From contig JABBOT010000022.1 in the NCBI GenBank assembly GCA_016165875.1, positions 1,267,333-1,331,332 of the forward strand: a DNA stretch of 64,000 bases, written 5' to 3'. Made by a program: the position numbers and the translations under genes. This DNA is from Acanthopleura granulata (lineage: Eukaryota; Mollusca; Polyplacophora; Chitonida; Chitonidae). Under the pieces are notes generated by a model. It saw only the letters and a program-made list of their open reading frames with translations, did no database searches and was not told where the DNA came from. This document shows, in pieces, positions 12,390 to 25,775 of this stretch (its first letter is position 1; each line of letters begins with the position of its first letter).

Positions 12390-13755
12390 TGAACCGTGTG
12401 AAAATATGCAATCCATTTTCTTTTGTATATTTCCTTTAATACACACTACAATGTTTATGTAGTTTTGTGAAGTTAAATTATGACGAACACGCATCAGTTA
12501 CATTTCACTAAATAAGGTTCGAAATGCATTGCATCACAGCGTGACACATCAAAGGCTTTCAATCCCTTTATATGTGACTAGTCGTGTGTGTATGTGTGAA
12601 CGTCGGCACAGCTGTTTTCAATTAACACGGAATCAGCTTTTGCAGAAAAAGAGTTCTGAATAAAAAAGTGTACACGCAACTTCAAATTTGCACCTGTCAA
12701 GTATCAAATAACCCAAACAGTTTTCCTGTGATCTTCATATACTGGAGTTAATACACACAGCTGCTGCGGGCGTTGAGCAGCGCGGAAATACACGACGCGT
12801 CGGAGTGCATGCATCAGACATGCATTGTATACAGCCAGAGATGTCTAGCTGGAAGATATGCAAGATACTTGCATAACATTACAAGCTGGCGCAATATACT
12901 GATGTACACCAATAACACATGCACTTTAAAGCCAGAAGAAAAGTTTATTATTGTTATTTTTGAGGTAAAATAAACCACTTTTGAAAATATATCAGTATGC
13001 AAAGTTTTCATATGTGAAAATATGACTGTGAACAACGAGCATGCCGTAAGCGCGATATAGGTCTATGCGTCACGATATCAGGTACAGGAAGTCGCTGAAG
13101 CAGCCATTTTGTCGGAAGAACAATTCGAATTTATAGTTTTGTTACCAGGTTGCCAATGCAAAGACAGGGATGAACAATATATATATGTGTGTCTGTGTCT
13201 GTGTCTGTGTCCGTGTATATATATATTGACCGACCCGCGACCTGCATGGTAACAATCTCAATTCAGGGACTATGACGGATGAAACTTTTACCTAGTGTTT
13301 CTCCAAGACGAGGGGCCCGTTTTAGGAACAGAATGTAAGTTAGGCCAATAAAATCCCCCAAAGCAGTCCTAAAATGGAACAAAATTCACAGTACAACAAT
13401 ACTACCGGGCCATCGTGTTACTTGCAGTCTGCATCCGAGGTCTTTAAACGTAACGGATTGCTATCAGATTTAGAATGGAAATCTTTCGTCTAACTGGAAA
13501 CCATGCTTGGGATTGCTTTTTGGTCAAGTTTGTTCATCCGTCTGTTAGTTTTGTGTATTCCTTCAAATTTCGCTTCTCTCCGACACACCTTTAACCTTGA
13601 GGAACTGGTATCAGATTTGGTGTGGGAATCCTTTGTCACGAAACTTTGAGATTAGCGCTGTCCGTCCCCCCGTTTATAAGATCGAAACTTAAAGACAAAA
13701 GCATGTACTACTAACTATAAGACTGACTTCACTGCCAACAGGCAGACATGGCTCA
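12390..13755. other. No gene seen
   Basis: A gt/gtct-rich simple stretch occurs near 13178-13224. Two similar short segments (tgctatcagatttagaatgg near 13448 and tggtatcagatttggtgtgg near 13607) suggest decayed repeat copies. Confidence 0.5.
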
Positions 13756-13760
13756 GTGTT

Positions 13761-14016
13761 ATTTATGTATTAATTTGATTGGTGTTCACGCCGTATTGAA
13801 GACTGATTCATAAATACGACAGCGGTCAGTATTATAAGGGGAGGAAATCGAGAAAAGCCCGAGGGAAACCCACGACGATCCGCAGGTTGCTGGAAAACCT
13901 TCCCTGGGCCGGTGAGAAAGCCAGCATGAACTGGACTTGAACTCGCAGCGAAAGCCTTGGTGGAGGGGTCCCGGGTCATCACGTTAGGCCAGTGAGCTGA
14001 CCAGGCCTCAGATCCC
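13761..14016 (-). mobile_element. tRNA-derived SINE, CpG-retaining copy
   Basis: Carries ttgattggtgttcacgccgt, gagggaaacccacgacgatc, cgcaggttgctggaaaacc, gaactggacttgaactcgca and a tRNA-like end. It keeps more CpG than copies inside the CYRI gene. Confidence 0.85.
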
Positions 14017-14019
14017 ATT

Positions 14020-17000
14020 AATTTTCAATTAGCAGCAATGTTGACGTTAAGTGCTGTAACTCAGCCCCAACATTGCGTGGTCAATAAGCATTGGTACATA
14101 GCTTGCCCAGCCTGTGAGAAAGCAGCCATAAAAATGTTAGCATAGATTAACCGTGAAAATCTCGACCTTCCTATTCGAGAAGCGAGGTGCCTAGCTACAT
14201 CAAGGGGACGCCACTCGCAGCCTCATAACAACCTGATACCTTGTACCCTTTAGCTGAAAATTTCAAACTTTCATCAAGAAAACTCAAAACTATCCAAAGT
14301 TCAGGAGCTTTCCATTATTTTCACACTAATACGCCTAAAAGAACTGGATAGCAGCGAAAATAGACTTTACACCTAAAATACACAGAATTACATTCCAGAA
14401 ACGTGGAAGTGCTAATAGGTTAGCGATTTCATCACCTCGGCCACTGAGGTCCCGTTCAGTGTTTTCACCACTATAATATGCAGACTACCTGAATGACAAC
14501 GTCCTCTTGCTCTAAGAAAAGGTGAGCGTTTGTGTGGATAGGAGACACCAGACGACTTCTTTGTTAGACTGTGGGTCACGTCACTGTCTACATTATTGCG
14601 GTCATATCACTGCAGATTGCCGTTCCCGATGTATCCAGTCCTTGCGATGAATCAGACGAATTGCCATTAGGGTGAAAACCTGTGCTTTCAGAAGGGTTTC
14701 TATCCTTACCAGTGGGATGCCCTTTCCCCTGCAATAGGGCTCGACAAATTGACGATTAGCTTCTGCTGGTGGACTGTGTGTTCTCGAGACCTCGTTCATT
14801 TGCATGTATTTCATGGTATTGTTTGTTAAATGTGACGACAACACGACATGTTAACAAACACTAATTCTAGTCTACTGACGTCTAATAAATAGCTATTAAA
14901 ATCACTGCAACTTTGTTTACCTACTTCAGTTTAAGAAATGGTTCTTAGGGGTGTGTAAGTTGCTATTTAGGCCTACATGACCAGTTAGAATAAATTCCTA
15001 AGCTAAATCGACAGGAGGCTGGGTTTCTCCTGTTACGTGACACCATTTGTTAACTATCACAAAATCGTCGCTGCTCTGGTTTTACTCTCCTTGTTTTATT
15101 TTTTTTTTATTTTGTAATACACTTGTAATAGTACATGTAATTGTTTTTCAAGAGTTTGCCATCGCGATGGAACAAATGAACAACAGATCTCACACATTTG
15201 GCCAGAATGACTACACAATGGTGAATGATAGTCATGATAAACGATAGCATTCATTATTTTACAACTTGGCCTACTGTTGTTTTACGTTTTCCTTTCTTTT
15301 TTTTTTTTTTTTTTGACAATTACTGTTGTTGTCGTTGTTGTCCTTCTTTTTCTTATCATTATTACAACAACAATATAAGCGGTCAGAGTTCAGAGTAAAC
15401 CCCTGACCAAGTAAGTCTCCGGCGTGAAGTTATTCCGCACACGGAGTGATATCACTGTGGTACGCGACCTCACTGGTGGGCGTGCCGTCCCCTGTACTGT
15501 AATGGAGCTCAATCAGTGGTAAATTGCAAGTATAAAAACTCTAAAAAATAGCATTACTATTTATGTAGTAATTTCACTAAGAACACCCTCTCAAACTGTA
15601 TTCCCTAATTTCCATACGTCACACTTCCAGGTGTGTGTGATAGTGAAAATAAAACACTATAATACATAAGAACAGCAGAAAAACATATATATATTATATA
15701 TTGGTAGTAACTGAAATCATGTAATATATTCAGACTTAAGTTGACAACTGTATGTTCAGCCTTTGTTACTTTGTCTTGTTTACAGTAGAATAAATAATAA
15801 AATAAAATGTATAGGGTTTGAAAGACCTGTTTGTTAATTTATATGATAATGACGAAAGATTTGACCAGATGTCATATGTTGTAAGCTATTACTTGTGCAT
15901 TTGCATTTATACCAAAACAAAAAAAGAAAATAAATTTTGGATGTAGCTTTAACTGCAGTGTAAAGTGATACATGGAACATACAATTTTGTAAATAAACAA
16001 TGAGTTTTATTTATATGCGTGCAACCTTAAGAATAACTACATAAATGATATAGATAGTGCCATATTTAAATATACAAAGTGTTTCGAAAGTTGTATATTA
16101 ACGGTAGGCTTACATGCAGGGCAGGCCTAACAGTGTGCATTGGACCTCGTTGCCACAACTGCTATCGATATGCAGGCCTATGGATAAAACAGCATAAAAC
16201 AACAGTATTATGACATCCTACTGTTATAGTTTACTTGACAGCCAAATTCGTTGATAAAAAATTATAAACAGAAAGGCAATGAAGGCAGGCAAGCTACATT
16301 GACTTGTGACAGTCACTTGTCGACTTGTGTAGACCTAATGCCTACAATCACCTCTTCGTTATGTTTCGGTACCGGCATTGTGCGTAAGTAGACTTTTTCT
16401 AAACTTTGCAATAGGGCTACCGATAGGCATACCCATTATAACCAGTTTTTTCAATTAGTGACTAATAACTCGATGTGATTTAAAACTTCAGTAAGTTTAA
16501 GACTTTACAATGGTAACCACAACACTGACTGAAAGCACTTCTGGGCAAAAATGTCACCATCGAGATCCTCGAGATCTCGGGTAATCACAGTGCGGAGTTT
16601 GCTTGTGTAAGGGTAGATAAATGTGTACACGCTACTTAACATTCATGAACTACCCTGCGTCTCTTACCTTTCAATGTTTACCGCAGAGGACGCGATGAAA
16701 GTTAACATGGGCAGGGATAAGAAAATGAACAGCTTTGGACAATGATATGAGGACTATGGCTGATAATAGCCAGAAATTACATTACTTTTTACTACAGAAC
16801 AATCTGCACAACATACATAAATTATGAACATTTAGCACACCTAGGTTTGGACTTTTGAAACCATGAAGCAGAGTTCCTGATTAACTTCCATGTTATTTTG
16901 ACAATTTCACCGTCGAGTCTCAGCGTGCAAATGTGTTAGCTCGAGTAAAACCGCAATGCCCAGATGTCCGCGATCTCGAATTTAACTAAGGCTATGGTCG

Positions 17001-18740
17001 GTGTTCTGTGTAGGTTGAAACGGCAAATAGTGCACAGGGTAAAGCCCTGGTCGAAGAGACAAACTTTCCCCACTGGTGACATACATGTATATTATTACTT
17101 ACACAGAAAGCTCAAGGTGTGTCGACTATTGGTGGAAGGCTTACGTTATCTCCTACCAACTTCCTGCAAGCTTACCGCAAACAGCGCTGTTGACCCGCCA
17201 CTGATAGCAGTATCCCATGAGGAATGCCGGTAGGCGAAACAAACTTACCCCTTTAAATACGAATCTACAGACAATGGTTATCGAAACTGTGAATTGTGGA
17301 ACATAATGTGTTTTGCAAAATGACAAACTGATTCAATTTGGGTATTCAACGACCACACATTTATTTAGAGATTGACGCCTATGTAACTAAAACCTAGAGA
17401 AATTTGTTGATGTATACAGAACACCTATACATGTGTAAGTATGTATTATAAGCTCTAGGAATTCACACAAACATATGGATGTATATATATATATACACAC
17501 ATATACATAAATATACAGAGAACAAATATGAGAACTAATCATGTACAAATAAACTAGTTGAGAGAAAGAGTGCTTTAAAACAAAAGAAATGAGCTTATAA
17601 CAAATAATAACAGTAATAATAATAACAAAATAGAAACAATTTTATCAGGAATGCAAAATTAAACAACTCTCACACCTATGATGACTGTTTCACTAAAAAC
17701 ATTAAGACTGGAGAATCATATTGCATAATAATATACAGATAAAAAAAAATCTTTGCTTCAGTCAACAGAAATACTTCTATATCTAGAAGACTTTCACTTC
17801 AGTTCCCTTGAAATTTATATTTTCACCATCTGATGCATTAATCAAGCAGTTTACGTTGACGCTTTGATTATTCTCTTGGTTTAAATCTGGAAACGATGGA
17901 ATTGTATCACAATTCATTATTCTATCCAAAACTGATGTGAGTATATAGTACCTTCCACACTCTGTATAATACAGAGTTTAGTTGCCCTCATTATGTCCAT
18001 CAACTGATCCACAAACCATATGGCTGGCTGTTGTTTTCTCCACGTTGTTACTCGGTTCTGGTTAGTTTTAGAACAAATATGCAGAATTTGTGTACTTAAC
18101 AGCACGAAAAAGAATACTGTGCCCACAGAAGGAAAATTTGCTGAACACAGGCTACAAGTCCCCAAAACGGAGGATCACCATTTCTGTTCACAGAAAGACA
18201 ACAGTTCGACACTTCCGGGCACTGCTAGACGAGGTGACTTGAACATGTCGGACAAAGCGGTCCTCACAACAGGAAGTCGGATGTCATTACTGTTGCAGGG
18301 ATCAAAACCCATCATGTAATTTAAAGAAGTGTGAAGTGGCGTTCATCTGTCATCATTCATTCCTAGGACATAGAATAGTATCCCGACTATATCCCAGTTC
18401 ATTCTAATCCAAAGGCAATCCAAACAGTGAAGCTTGCATTACGTATATCCCTCCTTGCGCAGCCAAGAAGTTCACAGTATAAATAAACCGCCATGGGTGA
18501 TTTCTTGTAATTACAGTATGCTAAAAAAATCGCACATAGGTACAAAATTACTGGGTCAAAAGACACTCTGCTTATTAGCCAGGTCAGTCGCTCAGGTTGT
18601 CTTATATGCTGTCCCAAAGTTAGTGGAGGAGTTACTGTTTGTATAACAATTTTTGCGGTATGTTGTGCTTAGAATCTGAAACAACTTCTGCCATGGCTCT
18701 GTTGTGGGCCTCTGTCAAGCTGCTGGGAAGTCATGGTGTA
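14020..18740. other. No gene seen
   Basis: AT-rich, with poly(T) near 15298-15314 and at-rich microsatellite sequence near 17480-17515. No conserved exon recognised. Confidence 0.55.
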
Positions 18741-18747
18741 TTGGAAC

Positions 18748-19161
18748 TGCTGCGTGGATGAGTCAACTGCCGCATGGCTCAATCAACTACTGCATGAATC
18801 AGTGGATTGCTGAAACATGGCTCAACCAACTGCTGCCGAAGTCAACTGCCTCAACGCTCAGTCAACTACTGCAAGGCTCGGCCAACTGCTGCATGGCTCA
18901 ATCAACTGCGGCATGGCTCAGTCACCTGTTGCATGGCTCAGTCAACTGGTACATCGCTCAATCAACTGCTGCAAGGCTCATTCAACTGCTGCAAGGCTTA
19001 TTCAACTGCTGCATAACTCAATCATCTATTGCAAGGCTCAATCAACTGCTGCATAGCTCAATCAACTATTGCAGGAATTAATCAACTGCTGTAAGGTGCA
19101 TTCAACTGCTGCACACCTTAGTGAACTGTTGCACGGCTCAATCAACTGCTGCATGGCTCAG
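18748..19161. repeat. 20-bp minisatellite (about 20 units)
   Basis: The unit is ggctcaatcaactgctgcat with variants at several positions. It sits downstream of the CYRI 3' end. A 20-bp stop-free unit keeps all three plus frames open, giving repetitive ORFs that are not genes. Confidence 0.95.
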
Positions 19162-19164
19162 GTG

Positions 19165-22100
19165 AGCAAATACATGGATTTCGACGGCATTAACCATACC
19201 CTTCTAAAAATGATGAGCGACGGTCGATATCTTTGGACATCGGAAGCGCTTACCTACATATTCCGAAATCTACAAATCTGAGAGATGATGCAAGACTATC
19301 AACTATATTACAAACAGATATATAATCCTCTCTATTAATAGCTGCCAATTATATACCAAAAAGCAGAGTGGCAATTATATGGGGATAAACCACATGATCT
19401 AGCACTTGTATCTCTTCTTCCCTATAACTAAATCCAACTTTGCCAACCAAATTCATGTCCTGTTATATGCAGATCTCACAATACTGTTCTCAACATGAAA
19501 ATTACAGATATCTACCCTCTGACATACATGCATATACATGTAGTTAAAATGTAATAATCACTGATATAGACTTTATGCATGCATATACCAATACAAAACA
19601 CCAACTCTTTACATTCACATGTAGGATATCAATACATAAATATTAACAGATACATAGCGTTACCAACAATTGTGATTATCCAAGCATCATCACGTACAAG
19701 ACGACCCTGTCATAGGGGAATCCACGCTGGTTGCCTGCATCACGAAGAACAGCAGCACAACGCGTATATATGTTCTCCTTTGTTTTTACACACAAAAACC
19801 TCGTAAATAATTGTAACTGCTCAAAAGTATAGCCTTTGCATTTATAAATATTTCATATATAGTATACGAGTGCTGAAATTTCAAAAATAGCCTAAGAAAT
19901 ACTAAAGTAAATTATATCTACGGGGAAAGTGCAATTTTCAATCTATATACACAATTTGACAGCACAAAGGCTTCAATAGTCTCCTTCAAAGAACGACAGT
20001 GTCAGACAACAATCGAGATCTCAAAGCTTCCCTGTACACAGATAAACGTAAATAGGATACTGTATGATACTGTATGCACTTTGTACCCTTCATCGATAGC
20101 ATGCGGGTAAAATATTTCCGCTTCAATGAATTCTCATCTCAGTATCTTCTTTATCCTATTTTGTAAACCCGAACAACCAACACCCAACATGCAAATACCA
20201 TTCAGCATATAGACGCAAAACGCATACAGATATATACACAGAACTGCTCAAAATAAATTATTCCATATTCTTATTTTCCCACAACTTCGATCATTTATCC
20301 ATTCTCGTATAGTCCCTTTCCGGCACTGTCATTGTTACCATTACAATTATACCATTACATTATAAAATGACATCAATTACAGAAATATTTATACAAGCAA
20401 CACATACTTATATGGCTGGGAAAGCTGTCTGGCAAATACAAATCAATTCAAAACCTAAGTAAAATTTGATTTTCCAAAATATAGAAGGAAATATGAAAAG
20501 AAATGATACTTATAGAAAAGTGAGTTAAAGAAAAGCGATGTGGATGATGTTGTGCTTACTGTCTTTAGCCAAGAGCACCTTTTGTCTTCGCATAAAGCTG
20601 TGTTTTGATGGAAATATGCAGAGTCAATGCGGGCACAAATCACATATGCACAGTAAAAAATACACAGCGTTGTTTATCAACATGTTGTCTGTATTTTCTC
20701 TCGCTTCTCACGACAGCTGAAAAAGACGCGGTTTGTTCGAACAGACCCCTCCCTCCCCCCATAAAGAGACTAACGAACCATCTCATGCATGTTAATGAAC
20801 TGGATCGGTAAAAACAGTAGCACTCTTGATTCATTTGGCAAAACAGGAAAATGCAACATCCACTCTCTCCCTAAAAGACGCTGAGACGTGGAAAAAGGTA
20901 ATGCGTCGTTCACACAAGCAACTGTTCCTACATAGAAACTTTGATTGCTTAAAATTCTGTTACCATCGGCCATGATGAGGTGGGTTTTGGCGTTGCACAT
21001 TTTTTTTTACCAAATTTAGCAGTCAAATTTACGTCAGTTAACAAGGTATAAAAGAGGTGTTAACGAATATGTCACTGAAATAATCGCTATACACTTTGGC
21101 ATCGACATTAATTCTTTCTTTGGTGGTACGTCAGCACACAGTTCTTGTCATTTAGTAGTGTAACTAAAGCTTAACTAAATCATGCGCTGATATCATGCAT
21201 TTCTACAGCATATAGAGTCAATCTGGGCTGACAACAGAATGAATTCTTCAAAAATGTAGTATTGTATAAATCACATGGTCCTGTCAGCAGTACGCCCATA
21301 TTCACACAGTAAATCTTTCTTTCTTTCACAACTTTTACTTCCCCACAAACCTGCATGTATCACAAAAAACATTCGAAGATCAGATATATAAAGTGTTATA
21401 GGAATACAAAAACTGTACCCCTCAAGGACTCTGAAGCCTTTTAAATAAACTGAGAACTTTTAATTTTCCTTCTTGATGAAACTGTATAAAAAGACTGCAA
21501 AAAAGTACAATTCAACCAAATATGCAGTCCACAAGGAACTTGTACGATTAAGGCACACTTGAAATGGGCAGTTTCCATGATTATTATTAAAACAGATATT
21601 TCCGTGAATGTCTGTGTTCTTTATTTGATTGTAATCCACCCAGCGTTGGCAAATTATGAACGATCTATCCCATTATATGACGAACAGATATGCACTCCAT
21701 ATCGGTGGAAGGCAAATGAACACTTGCACAAGCGCTGTCCACAGCTTCTTGTCACCGAAGATAAGATAAAATTAAAGCATTTTCACCAAATATATCTTTC
21801 TCCCATTAAGACTGTTTCCATGCAGTGCTTCATTAGACACCTGGACTTTCCTATCTACATGCTCTGTTTACAGTGGTTTAACTATACACTCAATATTGCC
21901 TTCAATGAAGTATACTCTGTTGCTGTTGGTTTGATAACATCATGCATAGAAGATGTGTGACATTGGAAGCCTCTGAAGTGTTTAACAAAGTCGTAACTGC
22001 CTATCGCATAAGACAAAAATCCCCACAATTCTAATTAACCATCGACAGAGTTTAATTAACGCTGATGAAACACAGGGCAGATTACTGAGATCACGGGATC

Positions 22101-23545
22101 AAAATTACTGGCCCACTAACCTACACCTGACCCATAACATACTCGACAATGATTTGATGTTGGTCCAAATGATAATTATTCTGCACAGACGTAACATATG
22201 ATGATTGGTATATTGTGATGTTGACAGTTCCTAGCGCTGGAATTCACGGGCAATGGCATGGTTGCCGTTTTGGATGAAGGAAACGAGCTTCTACTGATGT
22301 GAACATAAGAAGCATCTGTTGAATCTATTCACAGCAGACAGCTACTATATTTACAAAACTTTCACAAAACAAAATATCTGAAGCTCTACACGCAAACTTG
22401 GTTGACGTACTACATGTACCACAGAATAGAAAAGGTGGTTAAAATTGTGCTTTGAATTACACTTTCAAGCTGGAGCCGTACATCGCGTGAAACAGGCGAG
22501 TCATTCTAAGAAGATCCTTCTACATGAAATTTCTACAACTGTTGTTTGGCTGATCTGTGATTTTGACACCTCAGCTATTATCAAAACTGTCCTAAGCCAG
22601 TTTTTGGTTTTGGTTTACACCAATGTTTGATGTAATAGTTTGATGCAATAGTCAATAAAGCCTTGCCAGAAATAAGTGTAACACACACTGCTGCTCTGTA
22701 TTTTTTTCAGTGAATTATAACTCCCACAGTACCAATAGCTAGATACAAGTACACAGAATGACCACTCACCACCAACGAAACTATTATAGGAATCTGTCTA
22801 TGGTAAGAACAGACCATACAGGCTGTGCCATATACTGAACAAGACATAAATATGCTGTATTTCCTAAGCTTGAGTGAAGCGTTGCAATTTCTTCCAATCT
22901 GATGCCACTGTGACTTAACTATTTAGTAACAGGTCTGTAACGTGCATGTTATCCATATCAATATTGAATACTATGGACACTTTTTTAGTACACATAACGA
23001 AGTAACAATTATTGGGTATTTTTCTTAAGTAACAGCAAAATCTGATGACGTCTACTTTATTTTCTCTTTGAAGAACTACATTTCTTTTCAAATATTTGCG
23101 AAGACTGAACATTTTTCAAAGATTTGCCAAAGAATTTGCTTTGATTGCAATGACAAATAATGCAAGTTTAAGATTAGGTCAACATTTTCTAGGTCAATTA
23201 AAAACTTGACTTTCTGTTAACGAAAATCGTACTGATAGTGTAAAATATCATTCAACATCAATGTCCTGGAATGGTCTTTATCTCTCATTATTCATTTACA
23301 GAAGACAAGTATCCGGACTTGCTTCCAGAATGGATGAAGTAAATTGCATACAGAATTACTGGTAAAAAGTATATCATCTGAGCTTCCAATTATGAACCTG
23401 TGTACAATAATCAAAACAGAACAATTACACCCTGAATTTCAAACAGTTATTTCCCTGCATAAAAGTACAGCATAAAGGTTTCACAACACTGTCTAGAATG
23501 TTCAGTATCATCACCTGTAAATCAATACCTAGACACAAATCACAT
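19165..23545. other. No gene seen downstream of CYRI
   Basis: AT-rich sequence without SINEs I recognise. An open frame of 133 codons at 21559-21960 has no recognisable similarity and no supporting splice context. A long CYRI 3' UTR isoform reaching here is possible (minus-strand AATAAA at 23062-23057). Confidence 0.45.
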
Positions 23546-23549
23546 AAAT

Positions 23550-25711
23550 ATTGTTCCTATTGGAGATGGTTTTATTCACCTTCTTGACCACGCAGTGCAT
23601 TTTTAGAAAATGCCTATACATCACATCTTGGGACTGTACATCAGTCATTCTATCTGCTTATTCGACAATTTTCATGAAAAAATTCTAATGCAACATGCAT
23701 TAACTTACAGTCCTATTTTTTTTTTTTTTTGATCACATTACCAAGCACTTGTTTAGTCCTGAACAATTTTCCATAACTTCTCAATCTATTTTACACTGGA
23801 GTATCGTTACAATCACAGCCCCTAAGCACAACGGTTAATTCTACAGTATTCTGTAACAGGCTGTAACTTAATGGCCGTGATAATGCACTTTCAGGTGGGA
23901 AAAATGGTAACAGTTCTGTTACAAAAAATGTGCAAGGTTTCTTTCCATATTTACAGATCAGAGTGGAAAAAAGTCAACATATTTAAACCACCCATATTCA
24001 GCAGATGGCCTTCACTATCTTAAGAAATTTGAAGCCTTGGCAATGAATACCTACCTTTGCATGAAAAAAACACAAATTTAAAGCCGTAGAGGTACCCTTT
24101 TCTGAACAACGGCGACTAAGGTCCAAGGCAAACCAATTATTGTTGAGTAATATATATGAGCACTATGTTTACAGTTTGCCCACGATTTTCCACAGAAAAC
24201 GGATGCATGAACACACGATTACACAGCTTCGCTCCCTGTTAGTGATCTCTTCACAGATGATAATGTTACAGGAGTTGCTATACAACCCATGACAAAACAA
24301 AAGCTCAATATGTTCTTGTTTCTATGTCAACAAAGAGCCACAAGATATTTTCATGGTTACTCTATGATCTACCCAATCCCCTGTTTTTGGTAGATAACCA
24401 CAGAATGACTCCTCGTCTATGTCTTGCACCTGTTACTTGACTGGACACAGAAGTTTCAGCTTCTGGAATACCTGCAGATACAGGGCAGGTACATTTGCTT
24501 ACGTATGCTGCATCTGCTGTGCATGTAATCAAAACTGTGAAGGTGGGAAGTTTTTACGTAACTGACTGTGCACTTTTAATGAACAGTACAATGTGTACAA
24601 CATTATAAGTGCTATATGAAAACCATCTACACATACTATTATATAAATGTAACAACAAAATATAAATTTTACACAAGTAACAAATATGGATCTAATATAC
24701 AAAGGTTAATATGTAAACACAATGATACATTAACAATACAACCATATATTAATGTCTACTTCAGCATGAGAAAAACAAACCACATCATTATACAAAATGA
24801 AAATGGAAACATGAAGAATAGACAACCACACAAGGACTACAAATGCAAAGGATTTAACTTTATCTACCCTTATCGGTTTAATAACCGTTTGATATGATCC
24901 AAGATGCACCAGGCATCATAAGTATTATTTCAGAAAAAAAGAGGACTTTATCCAAAACAACTGGAGTACTGCTACTTTTGGATTTCAAAAGAGCACAGAA
25001 TTTTCTTTTCAAAATTTTTCAAGGCACCATATCTAACAAGTATGAATCCTGACTTTCTAATGGTAACTTTTCCAAAAATTCATGACCTACTTAGTAACGG
25101 GATTTTCCTCAACTGACGCATTACATGTACTTCAGGACAAAAATCTGAATTATTTGTTTACCGACAGATCAGTCAAAAACAGGAGACAGAAATGAAATGA
25201 ATGTGAATAGCACTGGACATGTCTGAAGACGATGTGAGCAAAAATGGCCTGGGTGCAAGCTATGTCTCTACAAAGTGTTGTCTCCTCTCAACCAATTTGT
25301 CTCTTATCTTATCTTGACACCAAGATGCTAAGGACTGCTCGGGTGAATTTCAACCAAAATTTTACAACTTAATCCCCTCCGTGCCCTTCCCTTTTTTGTA
25401 AGACACCTTTTAACCAATACTTTGAACATGTACCTACTGATGAAACACCCAAGTTCGTTAGATGCCGTTTAAAACTAGGAGCAAAATTAGCCTGTAGGGT
25501 TCTTATAAATTTTTGGCAAAAACCCTACAATACTGTCTCTTTTATACATGTAGGTAAAATTAATGTCCAGGCACAATAAGCTCAGGCATAAACTTATTCA
25601 TTTCACAATCTGAGACAAAGGCTAGACGACATGTCATGACCTTTGACATTGAAATCCAGCCAATTTTGCGGGCACTGCTCGTTGGACAGTTGTGATGAAG
25701 GACAGGACAGC
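23550..25711 (-). other. Candidate CYRI 3' UTR
   Basis: After the stop at 25712 no further conserved coding exon is seen on the minus strand. A minus-strand AATAAA lies at 23576-23571 and a weaker ATTAAA at 24580-24575, so a 3' UTR of about 1.1 or 2.1 kb is plausible. The stretch is AT-rich and carries no SINE I recognise. The end is inferred from the signals alone. Confidence 0.3.
23571..23576 (-). terminator. Candidate polyadenylation signal AATAAA
   Basis: This is the first canonical AATAAA I find on the minus strand downstream of the CYRI stop codon. An ATTAAA variant at 24580-24575 is an alternative. No cleavage evidence is available. Confidence 0.3.
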
Positions 25712-25775
25712 TCAGCCCAACAAAGTCTTCACAGCTTTGGGTGTTGTCTCATCATGCAAGTGTTTAGTGGTATAC
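25712..25775 (-). CDS. CYRIB: CYRI last coding exon and stop
   Basis: Acceptor ttatcatcag; 64 nt of CDS completing the split Arg, then [20 protein letters not shown] and TGA at 25714-25712. It matches the vertebrate C-terminus FTTKHLNDESTSKQIRAML in length and sequence. Confidence 0.94.

Noticed and set aside
18704..19281. Plus-strand repetitive frames of 69 to 125 codons
   Set aside because: They come from the 20-bp array; frames shift with each unit.
21559..21960. 133-codon plus-strand open frame
   Set aside because: No recognisable family, no splice or promoter context, AT-rich composition like its surroundings.
24616..24897. 93-codon plus-strand frame rich in Tyr, Asn and Ile
   Set aside because: Composition reflects AT-rich DNA and it lies antisense in the probable CYRI 3' UTR.
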